From contig CAIJPN010000013.1 of assembly GCA_903822545.1 (NCBI GenBank), forward strand, positions 1 to 64,000: DNA of 64,000 bases, given 5' to 3'. Within the stretch, counting starts at the first letter, position 1. Every line of letters starts with the position of its first letter. The notes under the pieces were generated by a model that was given only the letters and a program-made list of their open reading frames with translations, searched no databases and was not told where the DNA came from. Below, one piece after another: positions 24,407-33,061 of the stretch. Position numbers and translations under genes: made by a program. The stretch comes from an uncultured Anaerolineae bacterium. GTDB taxonomy: Bacteria; Chloroflexota; Anaerolineae; Anaerolineales; Villigracilaceae.

Positions 24407-24476
24407 CGAACCGCAAAGAGCGCGAAGAATGCCAAGTTTAAAAATCCTTAGCGTTCTTTGTGAACTTCGCGGTTCG
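24407..24476. repeat. palindromic dispersed repeat upstream of the paaK-like gene
   Basis: Two 26-base arms (24407-24432 and 24451-24476) form an imperfect stem with 18 of 26 pairs. The left arm contains caaagagcgcgaagaa, which recurs with one change in the hairpin on the other side of the paaK-like gene. It resembles REP/MITE-type hairpins rather than a terminator. Confidence 0.6.
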
Positions 24477-24506
24477 TCTAATTGAATGTCATAAAGAGCA
24501 TTTATC

Positions 24507-25685
24507 ATGAATCTCAATGCCCTGATTTCCCACCTCGCCCAAAACGCTCCCGGCTTTGCCGCCCGTCTTGAATCTGCCGGGATCAAACCCGATTCCATCC
24601 ACACTGTCAACGACCTGAACGCCCTGCCGGTCATCCGCAAAGATAACCTGGTCGAACTCCAGGCCGCCAACCCGCCCTTTGGCGGATTCCTGGCCTGCAA
24701 ACCGGGCGAACTCAAGCGCATCTTCCAATCTCCCGGCCCGATCTACGACCCCGAAGCGCGCATCCCTGACTATTGGCGCTGGAAAAACGCCCTCGAAGCC
24801 AACAGCTTCGCCCCCGGCGATGTGGCCATGAACTGCTTCACCTACCACCTGACACCCGCCGCCGCCATGTTCGAAGAAGGCCTGTGGGCGGTCGGTTGCG
24901 CCGTCATCCCCGGCGGCATCGGCAACCAGGAACAGCAGGTGCGCGTGCTCCACGACCTGCGCGTCAACGCCTACGTTGGGCTGCCCTCGTATCTCAAGGC
25001 GCTCATCGAAAAAGCCGAAGCCATCAACCTGGAGCTTTATGTCGAAAAAGCCTTCTTCACCGCCGAGCCGCTGCCGCCCTCGCTGCGCGCCTGGCTCAAC
25101 GAACACGGCGTCAAAACCGCCCGCCAGGGTTACGGAACCGCCGAATGCGGCAACCTTGGGTTCGAATGCAGCCAGCAAAACGGCTGGCACCTGCCCGAAA
25201 ACGCCATCATCCAGGTCTGCGATATCAACAGCGGCCAGCCGCTGCCCCCCGGCGTCAGCGGCGAAATTGTTGTCACCCTGCTCAACGAAGATTACGCCCT
25301 CATCCGCTTTGGCACCGGCGACCTGTCCTCCTACAACCCCGAACCGTGCGCCTGTGGCCTGCCCGGCGGGCGGTTGATGGGCTGGCAGGGGCGCATCGGC
25401 GACGCCGTCAAAGTACGCGGAATGTTCCTGCACCCCAAACAGCTGCGCGATTTAATGTCCCGTTACAGCGGCGTCATCCAGCGCTGGCAGGCAGTCGTCA
25501 CCCGCAAGGAACACCGCGACTTCCTCGCCCTGAATGTGGTACCCGTTAGCGGCGCCGACCCCTCGCTGCCAGGGGATCTCGCCAAAGCCGCCCACGAAGC
25601 CCTTAAATTCCAGCTCAAAGTCGAAATCGTGGAAGAACTTCCCGCCGATGCCCCGCCCATCCGCGACGAAAGAACCTGGGAGTAA
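24507..25685 (+). CDS. PaaK-like phenylacetate-CoA ligase family protein
   Basis: Adenylate-forming enzyme of 392 residues, somewhat shorter than PaaK (about 430). Family motifs are QGYGTAECGNLGFEC, IRFGTGDLSSYNPEPCACG, GRIGDAVKVRGMFLHPKQL and a C-terminal PaaK lid domain. The usual phosphate loop SSGTTGKP is missing: the equivalent segment reads QSPGPIYDPEARI. It may activate an aromatic or aliphatic acid brought in by the Liv transporter, or may have lost or changed its chemistry. It closes the transport operon and is flanked by two related palindromic repeats. Confidence 0.82.
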   Translation: MNLNALISHLAQNAPGFAARLESAGIKPDSIHTVNDLNALPVIRKDNLVELQAANPPFGGFLACKPGELKRIFQSPGPIYDPEARIPDYWRWKNALEANSFAPGDVAMNCFTYHLTPAAAMFEEGLWAVGCAVIPGGIGNQEQQVRVLHDLRVNAYVGLPSYLKALIEKAEAINLELYVEKAFFTAEPLPPSLRAWLNEHGVKTARQGYGTAECGNLGFECSQQNGWHLPENAIIQVCDINSGQPLPPGVSGEIVVTLLNEDYALIRFGTGDLSSYNPEPCACGLPGGRLMGWQGRIGDAVKVRGMFLHPKQLRDLMSRYSGVIQRWQAVVTRKEHRDFLALNVVPVSGADPSLPGDLAKAAHEALKFQLKVEIVEELPADAPPIRDERTWE

Positions 25686-25696
25686 TCAGGAACCTA

Positions 25697-25754
25697 CCAC
25701 GAGACACAAAGAGCGCGGAGAAGATAAAATCTCCGCGCTCTTTGTGTCTCGTGG
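25697..25754. repeat. 25-bp perfect palindrome between convergent genes
   Basis: Arms of 25 bases (25697-25721 and 25730-25754) pair without mismatch around the loop agataaaa. The core caaagagcgcggagaa matches the repeat upstream of the paaK-like gene with one change. It lies between convergent genes and may also terminate both. Confidence 0.75.
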
Positions 25755-25769
25755 CAAGTTATACCTATT

Positions 25770-26567
25770 TTACGCTTTCAACTTCGGCCCACGCACATAA
25801 CTCAACCAGTAATATGCGCCCAACCCAACCCCGCCAAAAATCAGCACCCCGCCCAAGATGCCGAGCAAATTGGGGTTTTGGTTATCTTCGGCTGGATCAG
25901 GCTGAGTGGTAATCTGAGTCGATTTTTGCGCGCCGAACCCAACATAAAAGGCATCGCCAGGCTTGACTTCGATGGTATCAGTCTGCCGGGTGGTAGCGTT
26001 GTAGCCCTGCGGGGCCGCCGCGCTGATGGTGTAGCTGCCCTCGGGAACTTTTTCAAAACAAACCGGGTCGGTTCCCGCCGGGACACTGCCGGTCTGCGAG
26101 AACTGCCCCGAAGCGCTGGTAACACTCACCGCGCCGCCTTCCACCGTTACTTCGGTTTCCTGGCGAATACCATCACCGTTCAGATCATCGTAGAGCAGCA
26201 CGCACACTGTTGCAGAACCGGGGGATGCGGTGGCTGTTGGGAGAACGGGAGCAGGCGTGGGTGTGGGGCCGGGGGTAGCAGTCACAGCTGAGGGGCCGAC
26301 AATATTCAAGATTAGTTTTTGCCCGGCAGAGATGAAACAGTCATCACCCAGGCCATTCAACTTCTTCAATTGATCCACAGATACGCCGGTCAACAAGGAG
26401 ATACGCACACACGAATCCCCATCGATAACAGTATAAATAATGCGCCCATCGGCGCCGGGCGTGGGAGTTGCATACTGGGGGAGTTGCTGGTTCGGCGCAG
26501 CAAGGGAGGCCTGAACAAGTAACAGGCTAAAAAGCAGGACAGCGGTAAAAATAAGTATTCTTTTCAT
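25770..26567 (-). CDS. exported LysM and SdrD-B-like domain protein with C-terminal membrane anchor
   Basis: Protein of 265 residues. A signal peptide (1-23) is followed by a LysM domain (about 43-90; YTVIDGDSCVRISLLTGVS, LNGLGDDCFISAGQKL) that binds peptidoglycan-type glycans. Then come a Pro/Thr linker and an SdrD B-like beta domain (118-210) with the calcium-type motif DDLNGDGIRQ. One membrane helix (236-256) and a short basic tail end it. It should sit on the outer face of the membrane. Both cysteines of the LysM part are conserved in this subtype. A TATAAT box lies 9 bases before the ATG, and no ribosome site is seen. Confidence 0.85.
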   Translation of the reverse strand: MKRILIFTAVLLFSLLLVQASLAAPNQQLPQYATPTPGADGRIIYTVIDGDSCVRISLLTGVSVDQLKKLNGLGDDCFISAGQKLILNIVGPSAVTATPGPTPTPAPVLPTATASPGSATVCVLLYDDLNGDGIRQETEVTVEGGAVSVTSASGQFSQTGSVPAGTDPVCFEKVPEGSYTISAAAPQGYNATTRQTDTIEVKPGDAFYVGFGAQKSTQITTQPDPAEDNQNPNLLGILGGVLIFGGVGLGAYYWLSYVRGPKLKA

Positions 26568-26731
26568 GGCATTAAAATTATATCATTGACACATCTGAGA
26601 GAATCTCTCATCTTCAGCGATTCCAATTCCGGGGTTTTACCGTTTTCAAGAGGATGTGGCGATTTTTCATTGTCATCCATTTTACCGAGTAAGGTAGCCA
26701 CCCGGCTCTTGCTCGCATCAAAAGGTTATCC

Positions 26732-27490
26732 CTACCCTTTTATCCGTCTGATAAAGCCGGGTGTATTGAGTTCACGTTCCAGCAGATAGGTGAAATAGGC
26801 CTGCATCAGCAGTTCGAGTTCTTTTTGCGTCCCGGCAGATGGGTGTGCGCGGCTGGCTTCGGCGTAGTTGCTGCGCTGGAAGTGGCGCAGGTGTTTGAGC
26901 GTTTCCACCGAAACGCGCCATAGCCCCGGCAATCCCTGCCCGCAACGCGGACAGATAACACCACCCGAGCCAGGCGAGAAATACTGCTCTTCCGGCTGGA
27001 CCTCGCGCAGGCAGTTGACGCACTGGAACAGCTGCGGGCGAAACCCCAACAGGTCGAGCAGGCGCATTTCGTAGTAGCGCACTGCCAGCCAGGGATCAGC
27101 TTCAGCGGAGATGCGCTTCAGGGTTTCAGCCAGCAGCTGAAAGGTCGATGGGGATTCTGTTCCGTCTTCGTAAGAAAAGCGATCGAGCAGTTCAATCACA
27201 TAAGCGGCATAACCAGTAAGCGTCAAATCATCGCGGATGGGCAGGTAGGGGTCAAGCGTTTCCACCTGCTGGACAATCGGCATATCACGAGATGCTGCCA
27301 GCTGCATGGTAATGTGCGTAAACGGCTCCAAATGGCCAGCCTTGCGCGACCTGATCTTGCGCGCGCCACGCGCAATCGCCCGCACTTTGCCGCGCTCACG
27401 CGTAAAAAGCGTGATGATACGATCGGCCTCACCCCAATCGGCGTGGCGCAGCACAATCGCGGTAACGCGAAAAGAGCGCGGGAGTTTCAC
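26732..27490 (-). CDS. recO: DNA repair protein RecO
   Basis: RecO of 252 residues. The N-terminal OB fold starts SFRVTAIVLRHADWGEADRIITLF, a helical middle part follows, and there is a zinc site (CVNC then CPRC). It loads RecA on SSB-coated single strands with RecR. The start is a GTG that overlaps the cdd stop (GTGA). The frame continues upstream for 47 more codons, but these lie inside cdd and show no RecO similarity. Translational coupling to cdd is likely. Confidence 0.93.
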   Translation of the reverse strand: MKLPRSFRVTAIVLRHADWGEADRIITLFTRERGKVRAIARGARKIRSRKAGHLEPFTHITMQLAASRDMPIVQQVETLDPYLPIRDDLTLTGYAAYVIELLDRFSYEDGTESPSTFQLLAETLKRISAEADPWLAVRYYEMRLLDLLGFRPQLFQCVNCLREVQPEEQYFSPGSGGVICPRCGQGLPGLWRVSVETLKHLRHFQRSNYAEASRAHPSAGTQKELELLMQAYFTYLLERELNTPGFIRRIKG

Positions 27491-27897
27491 TTGCCCAGGT
27501 GCTCCGGCGTAAAGGCCAGCGGCAGCAACCCGCCCACGCTGGTTTCTACAACCAGCCGCCCGCTGCCATCCGCAATCAGCACCACCGTCTCCAGGCCAAA
27601 CTCGGCCAGCACCTGGCGGCAACCGCCACACGGCGAGCCACCATTATCGGTAACCACCGCAATCGCCTCGAACGCGCGCTCGCCCTCAGAAACCGCCTTA
27701 TAGACCGCCACACGTTCAGCACACATCGTAGTTGGATAGGCAGCGCTTTCCACATTCACCCCGGTATAAACACGCCCCGATTTCGTCCGCAGCGCCGCGC
27801 CGACATGGTAATTGGAATATGGCACATAAGCCAGCTTGCGGGCTTCGTTCGCAAGATCAATCAACGCTTGTTTTTCAACATCGGTCAGTTCGGTCAT
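27487..27897 (-). CDS. cdd: cytidine deaminase
   Basis: Cytidine deaminase of 136 residues, the size of the tetrameric class. Catalytic motifs are NVESAAYPTTMCAE (Cys and Glu of the active site) and PCGGCRQ (two zinc cysteines). It converts cytidine and deoxycytidine to uridine forms in pyrimidine salvage. The ATG of MTELTDVEK follows AAGAAGGTGATC, an almost complete complement of the 16S tail. Its leader contains a 15-bp hairpin. It is coupled to recO by a 4-base overlap. Confidence 0.95.
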   Translation of the reverse strand: MTELTDVEKQALIDLANEARKLAYVPYSNYHVGAALRTKSGRVYTGVNVESAAYPTTMCAERVAVYKAVSEGERAFEAIAVVTDNGGSPCGGCRQVLAEFGLETVVLIADGSGRLVVETSVGGLLPLAFTPEHLGK

Positions 27898-27912
27898 GAT
27901 CACCTTCTTTAG

Positions 27913-27945
27913 CCTGCAGGTCAGATTGGCAATCCGACCTGCAGG
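27913..27945 (-). promoter_or_regulatory. hairpin in the cdd leader
   Basis: A 15-bp stem with one mismatch (cctgcaggtcagatt, loop ggc, aatccgacctgcagg) ends 15 bases before the cdd start and about 10 before its ribosome site. No T-run follows on the minus strand. It may be a weak terminator for glmU or a structure that affects cdd translation. Confidence 0.5.
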
Positions 27946-28043
27946 AATGAGCAAAAACTTGGCAGCTGAAATTTTTCTGGCCTGGGAGGCATAAAACGAT
28001 GCGTTTTTAACGCGGTTGGAGACGTTTAACTCCGGATGTTCAG

Positions 28044-29399
28044 CTACTCTTGCAATTTTCTTTCCAGCTTCTTGATGGCCCGCGCCGGCATCCCCACCGC
28101 CAGCATATCATCCGGCACATCTTTCGTCACAATCGCGCCAGCGCCAGTACGCGCGCGCGCGCCAATCGTCACCGGGGCCACCAGCATCGTATCCGAGCCA
28201 ATAAACGCATCTTCGCCGATCACCGTCGGGCTCTTTTTCACGCCGTCATAATTGCAGGTGATCGTCCCCGCGCCGATATTAACATTTGCGCCAATCGTAG
28301 CATTGCCAACATACGAAAAATGCCCCATCTTCACGCCTTCGCCCAGGTACGAGTCTTTCACCTCGCCAAAATTGCCCATGTGGACGTGCTTGCCCAGGTG
28401 CGCACCGGGCCGCAGCCGCGCAAACGGGCCCATATCCACACCATCTTCCAAAACCGCGCCTTCCAACACCGATTTGAACACCCGGCAAGCATCGCCAATC
28501 TTTGTATCGCGGATGTGGGAATCCGGCCCGATCTGGCAGCCGTTACCGATCGTTGTACTGCCCTGGAGGTAAGTATTCGGCCACAGAACAGAATCCGCCC
28601 CGACTGTGACTCCCGCTTCGATAAACGTGCTCTCCGGCTGGATGATGGTCACGCCGTTAAGCATGTGCCGCTGATTGATACGGCAGCGCATCGCAGCTTC
28701 AGCTTCCGCCAGGTGAATGCGGTTATTCACACCGATGGTTTCTTCCATGTCATCCAACACCACAGCCTGGACGGGCAAACCATCCTTAACGGCAATTTCC
28801 ACCGTATCGGTCAGGTAATACTCCCCCTTGGGCGAAACCTGGATACGATGCAGCGCACCCCACAGCCAGTCGGCATTGAAGCAGTACGCGCCCACGTTCA
28901 GTTCCCTTAACTGGAGTTGCTCAGGGCTGGCAACCGCTTCCTCGATAATGGCAGCCACCGTCCCATCAGCGTGGCGGGCAATCCGCCCAAATCCGCGCGG
29001 ATTTTCCGCGATCACGGTCAGGAGGCTCATCGACCCGGGGTTTTTCAGCTGTGCATCCACCAGTTTTTGGACAGTTTCGGGCCGCAGCAACGGCATATCG
29101 CCATAGGTGACGATAACATAATCCGCCTGGCCTTTGAGCGCATTTTCAGCCTGCATAACAGCGTGCCCGGTGCCCAATTGCTGCTCCTGCACCACAAACT
29201 GAACGCCCGCAACGGCTTTTTGCACCTGCTCCGCACCGTGACCAACCACCACGACCGGTGTCTGGTCACTGGCCGAGCGGGCAGCTTCGAGCGCATGTTG
29301 CAGCATGGGTTTGCCGCACACCCGGTGCAGCATCTTAGGCAGGGATGATTTCATGCGGGTTCCCTGCCCGGCGGCAAGGATGACAGAGGCTATTTTCAT
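28044..29399 (-). CDS. glmU: bifunctional GlmU (GlcNAc-1-P uridyltransferase / GlcN-1-P acetyltransferase)
   Basis: Protein of 451 residues. The N-terminal nucleotidyltransferase domain begins SVILAAGQGTRMKSSLPK and has VTYGDMPLL. The C-terminal left-handed beta helix has hexapeptide repeats with GPFARLRPGA, GHFSYVGNA (catalytic His region) and NIGAGTITCNYDG. It makes UDP-GlcNAc for cell wall synthesis. The ATG of MKIASVILAAG follows AGGAGA; an upstream frame adds nine unrelated residues. A 13-bp hairpin lies in its leader. Confidence 0.95.
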   Translation of the reverse strand: MKIASVILAAGQGTRMKSSLPKMLHRVCGKPMLQHALEAARSASDQTPVVVVGHGAEQVQKAVAGVQFVVQEQQLGTGHAVMQAENALKGQADYVIVTYGDMPLLRPETVQKLVDAQLKNPGSMSLLTVIAENPRGFGRIARHADGTVAAIIEEAVASPEQLQLRELNVGAYCFNADWLWGALHRIQVSPKGEYYLTDTVEIAVKDGLPVQAVVLDDMEETIGVNNRIHLAEAEAAMRCRINQRHMLNGVTIIQPESTFIEAGVTVGADSVLWPNTYLQGSTTIGNGCQIGPDSHIRDTKIGDACRVFKSVLEGAVLEDGVDMGPFARLRPGAHLGKHVHMGNFGEVKDSYLGEGVKMGHFSYVGNATIGANVNIGAGTITCNYDGVKKSPTVIGEDAFIGSDTMLVAPVTIGARARTGAGAIVTKDVPDDMLAVGMPARAIKKLERKLQE

Positions 29400-29424
29400 A
29401 AAATCTCCTATATGGGGAGGTTGC

Positions 29425-29467
29425 ATCGCGCCAGGTTAAGCGAGTTTACCCAAAAACCTGGCGCGAT
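29425..29467 (-). promoter_or_regulatory. hairpin in the glmU leader
   Basis: A perfect 13-bp stem (atcgcgccaggtt with aacctggcgcgat) encloses 17 bases and ends about 15 bases before the glmU ribosome site on the minus strand. There is no T-run. It could be an attenuator or an RNA processing site between the tRNA and glmU. Confidence 0.5.
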
Positions 29468-29489
29468 ACATTCCGCTGGTGAGAAAACG

Positions 29490-29528
29490 AACAGGCCTTG
29501 CGCGCGCAAGGCCTGTTTTGTTTGTTTA
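29490..29528. terminator. terminator-like palindrome downstream of tRNA-Gln
   Basis: A 12-bp stem (aacaggccttgc with gcaaggcctgtt, loop gcgc) spans 29490-29517. On the plus side it is followed by ttgtttgttt and on the minus side by cgttttc. On the minus strand it would end the tRNA transcript 18 bases after its 3' end. Confidence 0.75.
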
Positions 29529-29534
29529 ATTAGG

Positions 29535-29605
29535 CTGGGGCGCCTGGATTCGAACCAAGATCCACAGATCCAAAGTCTGGTGTGCTGCCTTTGCACCACG
29601 CCCCA
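29535..29605 (-). tRNA. tRNA-Gln (anticodon TTG)
   Basis: On the minus strand the acceptor stem TGGGGCG pairs with CGCCCCA, starting with the U1-A72 pair and discriminator G73 typical of tRNA-Gln. The D stem is GTGC/GCAC, the anticodon loop CTTTGGA has anticodon TTG, and the T arm is CTTGG-TTCGAAT-CCAGG. The first pair of the anticodon stem is a C-T mismatch and the D loop is short. CCA is not encoded. Confidence 0.95.
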
Positions 29606-29620
29606 GTGAAAGCGGGCGAA

Positions 29621-29649
29621 ATTGTATCACAGGCCGGGGTTCCGGGCAA
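29621..29649 (-). promoter_or_regulatory. promoter of tRNA-Gln
   Basis: On the minus strand TTGCCC (29649-29644) and TACAAT (29626-29621) are 17 bases apart, and TGA before TACAAT makes it an extended -10. The tRNA 5' end lies 15 bases after the -10 box. Confidence 0.7.
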
Positions 29650-29651
29650 CC

Positions 29652-30767
29652 TTATTTTTTGCTTTCGCCAGGAGTCAGGCCCAACTGGGTGGCCTGTTCC
29701 CAGGTGAGCTTATCAGGTTCAGCATAGGTGGTGCCCTTTTCCACCAGGGTATCCCAGAAGGAGCCTGCATCAGCGGGTTTATCAGCAACATGGCTAAGCA
29801 GGGAAAGGAAATCGTCCGCCACTTCTTCGATTACCGGGGCCGCCACCGGCTGGGGTGGAACAGGCAGGGGCCGGGAGGCAGGCTCAAGAGCGGCGGGGGC
29901 AGCCACAGGGGTTGGCGCTGCTTCCACAACAGGCGCAGCTTCAATCACACCCATATTGGTCAGGCATTCGATAATATCATCGCAGGCGGTTCGCAGTGCG
30001 GTGACGGTTTTGGACAGGGCATCACCCGGCACCAGGTTTTTGCCAACCACATAGAGCATGTGGGATGTGCCCACCGGCATAAAAGCGCTATCGAACTCGG
30101 CCCCGGCGAACAGGTGGATGTGTCCATCAGCCCGGGCGTTGAGCCCTGCCACTTTTTGGGCAGCGCTGTACAGGCCCATCAGGGACACGATCAGGGAGAA
30201 AGCGTTCTTAGGATCAGGCATTTCCCCGGCATCGGCCTCTACGTGTCCCTGTGTGTCAAGCAGGGTAACTGTTTTGGCATCCAGCAACTGGCGCAGCCTG
30301 GTGATGGTTCCGGCGATGGTCTTTTTCTCTTCGACTGGTTCAGGGGGCGAAGGCGGGGCTTTTTCTTCCTCGGCAGGGGCCGGTGTGACGATGGTGCGCG
30401 CCAACCCGAGGGATTTTTCCACTTGCGCCAGGAAATCGCCCATCGGAACCGGTTTGAAAAAGAGCGCATCTGCCCCGGCCTTCTGCACTTCATCGCGGGC
30501 TTTGGGTTCAGTCACACCCGTTACCATGATGACTTTAATATCAGGGTTGCGGGCGCGGAATTTCTTCATCAGGTCAATGCCGGTGATACCAGGAAGACGA
30601 AAATCGGCCACAAGCAGGTCGACTTTGCCCCGTGTAGCTTCGAGGATGGCTTCTTCGCCGGAGCGGGCTTCGAAAACATCCAGCCCCTGTTCGATGGTTT
30701 CCAATGCCGATTTAAGCAGGCGGCTGACATCACGCTGGTCGTCAACGATCAAGACTCTATAAGCCAT
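29652..30767 (-). CDS. response regulator with roadblock/LC7-like domain
   Basis: Protein of 371 residues. Residues 1-125 are a receiver domain (VLIVDDQRDVSRLL, acceptor Asp in LLVADFRLPG, Lys in FFKPVP). A Pro/Glu linker (128-150) leads to a roadblock/LC7-like domain (about 150-270; VTLLDTQGHVEADAG, GAEFDSAFMPVG, LYVVGKNL). A Pro/Ala-rich stretch and a short helical tail end it. Roadblock domains often regulate MglA-type small GTPases, so it may link phosphorylation to GTPase control or polarity. The start is the ATG of MAYRVLIVDD, 7 bases after AAGG. No kinase or GTPase gene is adjacent. Confidence 0.85.
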   Translation of the reverse strand: MAYRVLIVDDQRDVSRLLKSALETIEQGLDVFEARSGEEAILEATRGKVDLLVADFRLPGITGIDLMKKFRARNPDIKVIMVTGVTEPKARDEVQKAGADALFFKPVPMGDFLAQVEKSLGLARTIVTPAPAEEEKAPPSPPEPVEEKKTIAGTITRLRQLLDAKTVTLLDTQGHVEADAGEMPDPKNAFSLIVSLMGLYSAAQKVAGLNARADGHIHLFAGAEFDSAFMPVGTSHMLYVVGKNLVPGDALSKTVTALRTACDDIIECLTNMGVIEAAPVVEAAPTPVAAPAALEPASRPLPVPPQPVAAPVIEEVADDFLSLLSHVADKPADAGSFWDTLVEKGTTYAEPDKLTWEQATQLGLTPGESKK

Positions 30768-30939
30768 AAGCATCACCTTAGAACTTGAAAAAACTTTTGC
30801 ATGTACGCATATCGATCCTGAGCGGAGCCACACGTTCTTTGCGCGGCTTAAGCGAAGGAGACTTTGCGCAAAACCGCCCTTTGACTGCGCTATCGCTTCG
30901 CTCAGGCTGTTACCCTATGAGACTATCAAGATAGTCATA

Positions 30940-31929
30940 TTAATCATACAGCCAGCAAGCCACCTGGTGATCAGAACTGACATCTTTGAAAACTGGCTCT
31001 TTTTGCGAACAAATCTCTTTGACAACCGGGCAGCGCGGGTGGAATCGGCATCCACTGGGCGGACGCAGCGGACTGGGAACATCACCCTTTAAGATAATGC
31101 GTTCGCGCTTGAGGGTTGGATCTGGGATGGGGATGGCGGACATCAAGGCTTTGGTGTAGGGGTGCATGGGGTTCTTGAAAAGCTCATCACGCCCGGTCAT
31201 TTCCACCATTTTGCCGAGGTACATCACGGCCACCCGGTCTGAAATGTGTTCCACCACGCTCAGGTTGTGGGCAATAAACAGGTAAGTCAACCCGAATTCT
31301 TTTTGCAGGTCTTTCAAGATGTTGAGCACCTGTGACTGGATGGACACATCCAGCGCTGAAACCGGCTCATCGCAAACGATGAATTTGGGGCGCAAAGCCA
31401 GGGCGCGGGCAATACCGATACGCTGACGCTGGCCGCCAGAGAATTCATGCGGGTAGCGGCGGGCATGGTAGTCTTCCAGCCCTACTTTTTTGAGCGTATC
31501 AAGCATGATGTCGAAACGCTCTTTACGGTTGCCGATGCCGTGGATGTTCAGCCCTTCCATAACTGATTCGCCGATTGGCATGCGCGGGTCAAGCGAGGCG
31601 TAGGGGTCCTGGAAGATGATTTGCATATCACGGCGCATCGCTTTGAGCTCCTGGCCGCGCAGGGTAAAGACATCTTTATCCCCAAATTTGACCGATCCGG
31701 ATGTGGGTTCAATCAGCCGGAGCATGGTGCGCCCTACAGTGGTTTTGCCGCAGCCTGATTCGCCCACCATACCAAGGGTTTCTCCCTCGCGGACGGTAAA
31801 GCTGACATGGTCGACAGCTTTAACATAGTCAACAACACGCTGTAACAACCCGGCTCGCACCGGGAAATACTTTACCAGCCCGTTTACCTGGATTATCGGC
31901 TTCTGTATGTCAACGTTTGTCTCAGTCAT
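30940..31929 (-). CDS. oppF: oligopeptide ABC transporter ATPase, OppF type
   Basis: ABC ATPase of 329 residues with [36 protein letters not shown] and the C-terminal oligopeptide domain containing CRFHPRCP and further cysteines, which binds an iron-sulfur cluster in some homologues. It would pair with the OppD-type protein encoded 17 bases upstream. No permease or binding protein belongs to this two-gene unit, so the pair may serve permeases elsewhere or those of the next operon. Confidence 0.9.
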   Translation of the reverse strand: MTETNVDIQKPIIQVNGLVKYFPVRAGLLQRVVDYVKAVDHVSFTVREGETLGMVGESGCGKTTVGRTMLRLIEPTSGSVKFGDKDVFTLRGQELKAMRRDMQIIFQDPYASLDPRMPIGESVMEGLNIHGIGNRKERFDIMLDTLKKVGLEDYHARRYPHEFSGGQRQRIGIARALALRPKFIVCDEPVSALDVSIQSQVLNILKDLQKEFGLTYLFIAHNLSVVEHISDRVAVMYLGKMVEMTGRDELFKNPMHPYTKALMSAIPIPDPTLKRERIILKGDVPSPLRPPSGCRFHPRCPVVKEICSQKEPVFKDVSSDHQVACWLYD

Positions 31930-31946
31930 TACATATTTCTCCAGCC

Positions 31947-32975
31947 TTAGCGGGCAAGTTCATGGGATAGCGGGGCGGAATGCCCCTGGGCGTTCTGGTA
32001 AAGCCAGCAACGGACGATGTGGCCGGGGGCGGCCTCGATCAATTCGGGTTCCTGCTCGGTGCAGATGCTGAGTGCATGGTCAAGGCGGGCGCGACAGCGC
32101 GGCGCAAACCGGCAGCCGGGCGGAAGGTTGACAAGATTCGGCACAGAGCCAGGGATCACTTCCAGGCGCTCTTTCAATTTCCCCAGGATGGGGATGGATC
32201 CTATCAACCCGACGGTGTAGGGATGCAGTGGATGGGCGAAAAGCGTGTTTACGTCTGTTTGTTCGCAGATGCGCCCGGCATACATGACGGCCACTCGCTC
32301 GCACATGTCGGCCACCACACCCAGGTCGTGGGTGATGAGGATAATGGCAGTGCCGATGTTGGAGCGCAGGTTGCGCATGAGGTCGAGGATCTGAGCCTGG
32401 ATGGTGACATCGAGGGCGGTGGTGGGTTCATCGGCGATGAGCAAGGCCGGGGCGCAGGCCAGGGCCATGGCAATCATAACGCGCTGGGCCATACCACCAG
32501 AAAGTTCGTGAGGATAGGCTTCTGCGCGGCGCGCGGCATCGGGGATACCTACCATTTGGAGTAGTTCGATGGCCCGGGCTTTGCCAGTTTCTTTGTTCAT
32601 GTTTTGGTGGATCTGGAGCACTTCGGCAATCTGGTCGCCCACTTTGAAGACCGGGTTGAGGGCGGTCTGGGGTTGTTGGAAAATCATGGAGATACGGTTG
32701 CCACGCACCTGGATCATCTCATTTTCTGTGGCTGTGACCAGGTCTTTTTTATCAAACAAGATTTGCCCCTGGATGATTTTCCCGGGCGGGCTGATAAGCC
32801 GCATGATGGAAAGCGATGTAACGCTTTTACCACAACCAGATTCTCCCACCAGACCCAAGACTTCACCGGGGAAAACGTGGAAATCGACGCCATCCACGGC
32901 ACGCACGATGCCATCTTCAGTATAGAAGTAGGTTTTCAGGTTTTTTACTTCGAGCAAGGGGGTTTTTTCGGTCAC
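31947..32975 (-). CDS. oppD: oligopeptide ABC transporter ATPase, OppD type
   Basis: ABC ATPase of 342 residues with [36 protein letters not shown] and the C-terminal [10 protein letters not shown] segment of the Opp/Dpp family. The LSGGMAQRV signature is normal for OppD/DppD. The start is GTG, six bases after GAGGAG. It heads a two-gene operon with the OppF-type gene, separated from the full peptide operon upstream by a terminator and a MITE-like element. Confidence 0.9.
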   Translation of the reverse strand: MTEKTPLLEVKNLKTYFYTEDGIVRAVDGVDFHVFPGEVLGLVGESGCGKSVTSLSIMRLISPPGKIIQGQILFDKKDLVTATENEMIQVRGNRISMIFQQPQTALNPVFKVGDQIAEVLQIHQNMNKETGKARAIELLQMVGIPDAARRAEAYPHELSGGMAQRVMIAMALACAPALLIADEPTTALDVTIQAQILDLMRNLRSNIGTAIILITHDLGVVADMCERVAVMYAGRICEQTDVNTLFAHPLHPYTVGLIGSIPILGKLKERLEVIPGSVPNLVNLPPGCRFAPRCRARLDHALSICTEQEPELIEAAPGHIVRCWLYQNAQGHSAPLSHELAR

Positions 32976-33061
32976 TGCGAGCTCCTCGATCAGGCGTTAA
33001 TATGATTATAAATCAAAGCTGGTTTTTTTACTGTAAAAAGGTTTGGGCCTTAATTTATTTT

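Noticed and set aside
29622-30788. A 388-codon plus-strand frame opposite the REC-roadblock gene
   Set aside because: The composition is that of an antisense shadow; the minus-strand protein has clear receiver motifs and a good start.
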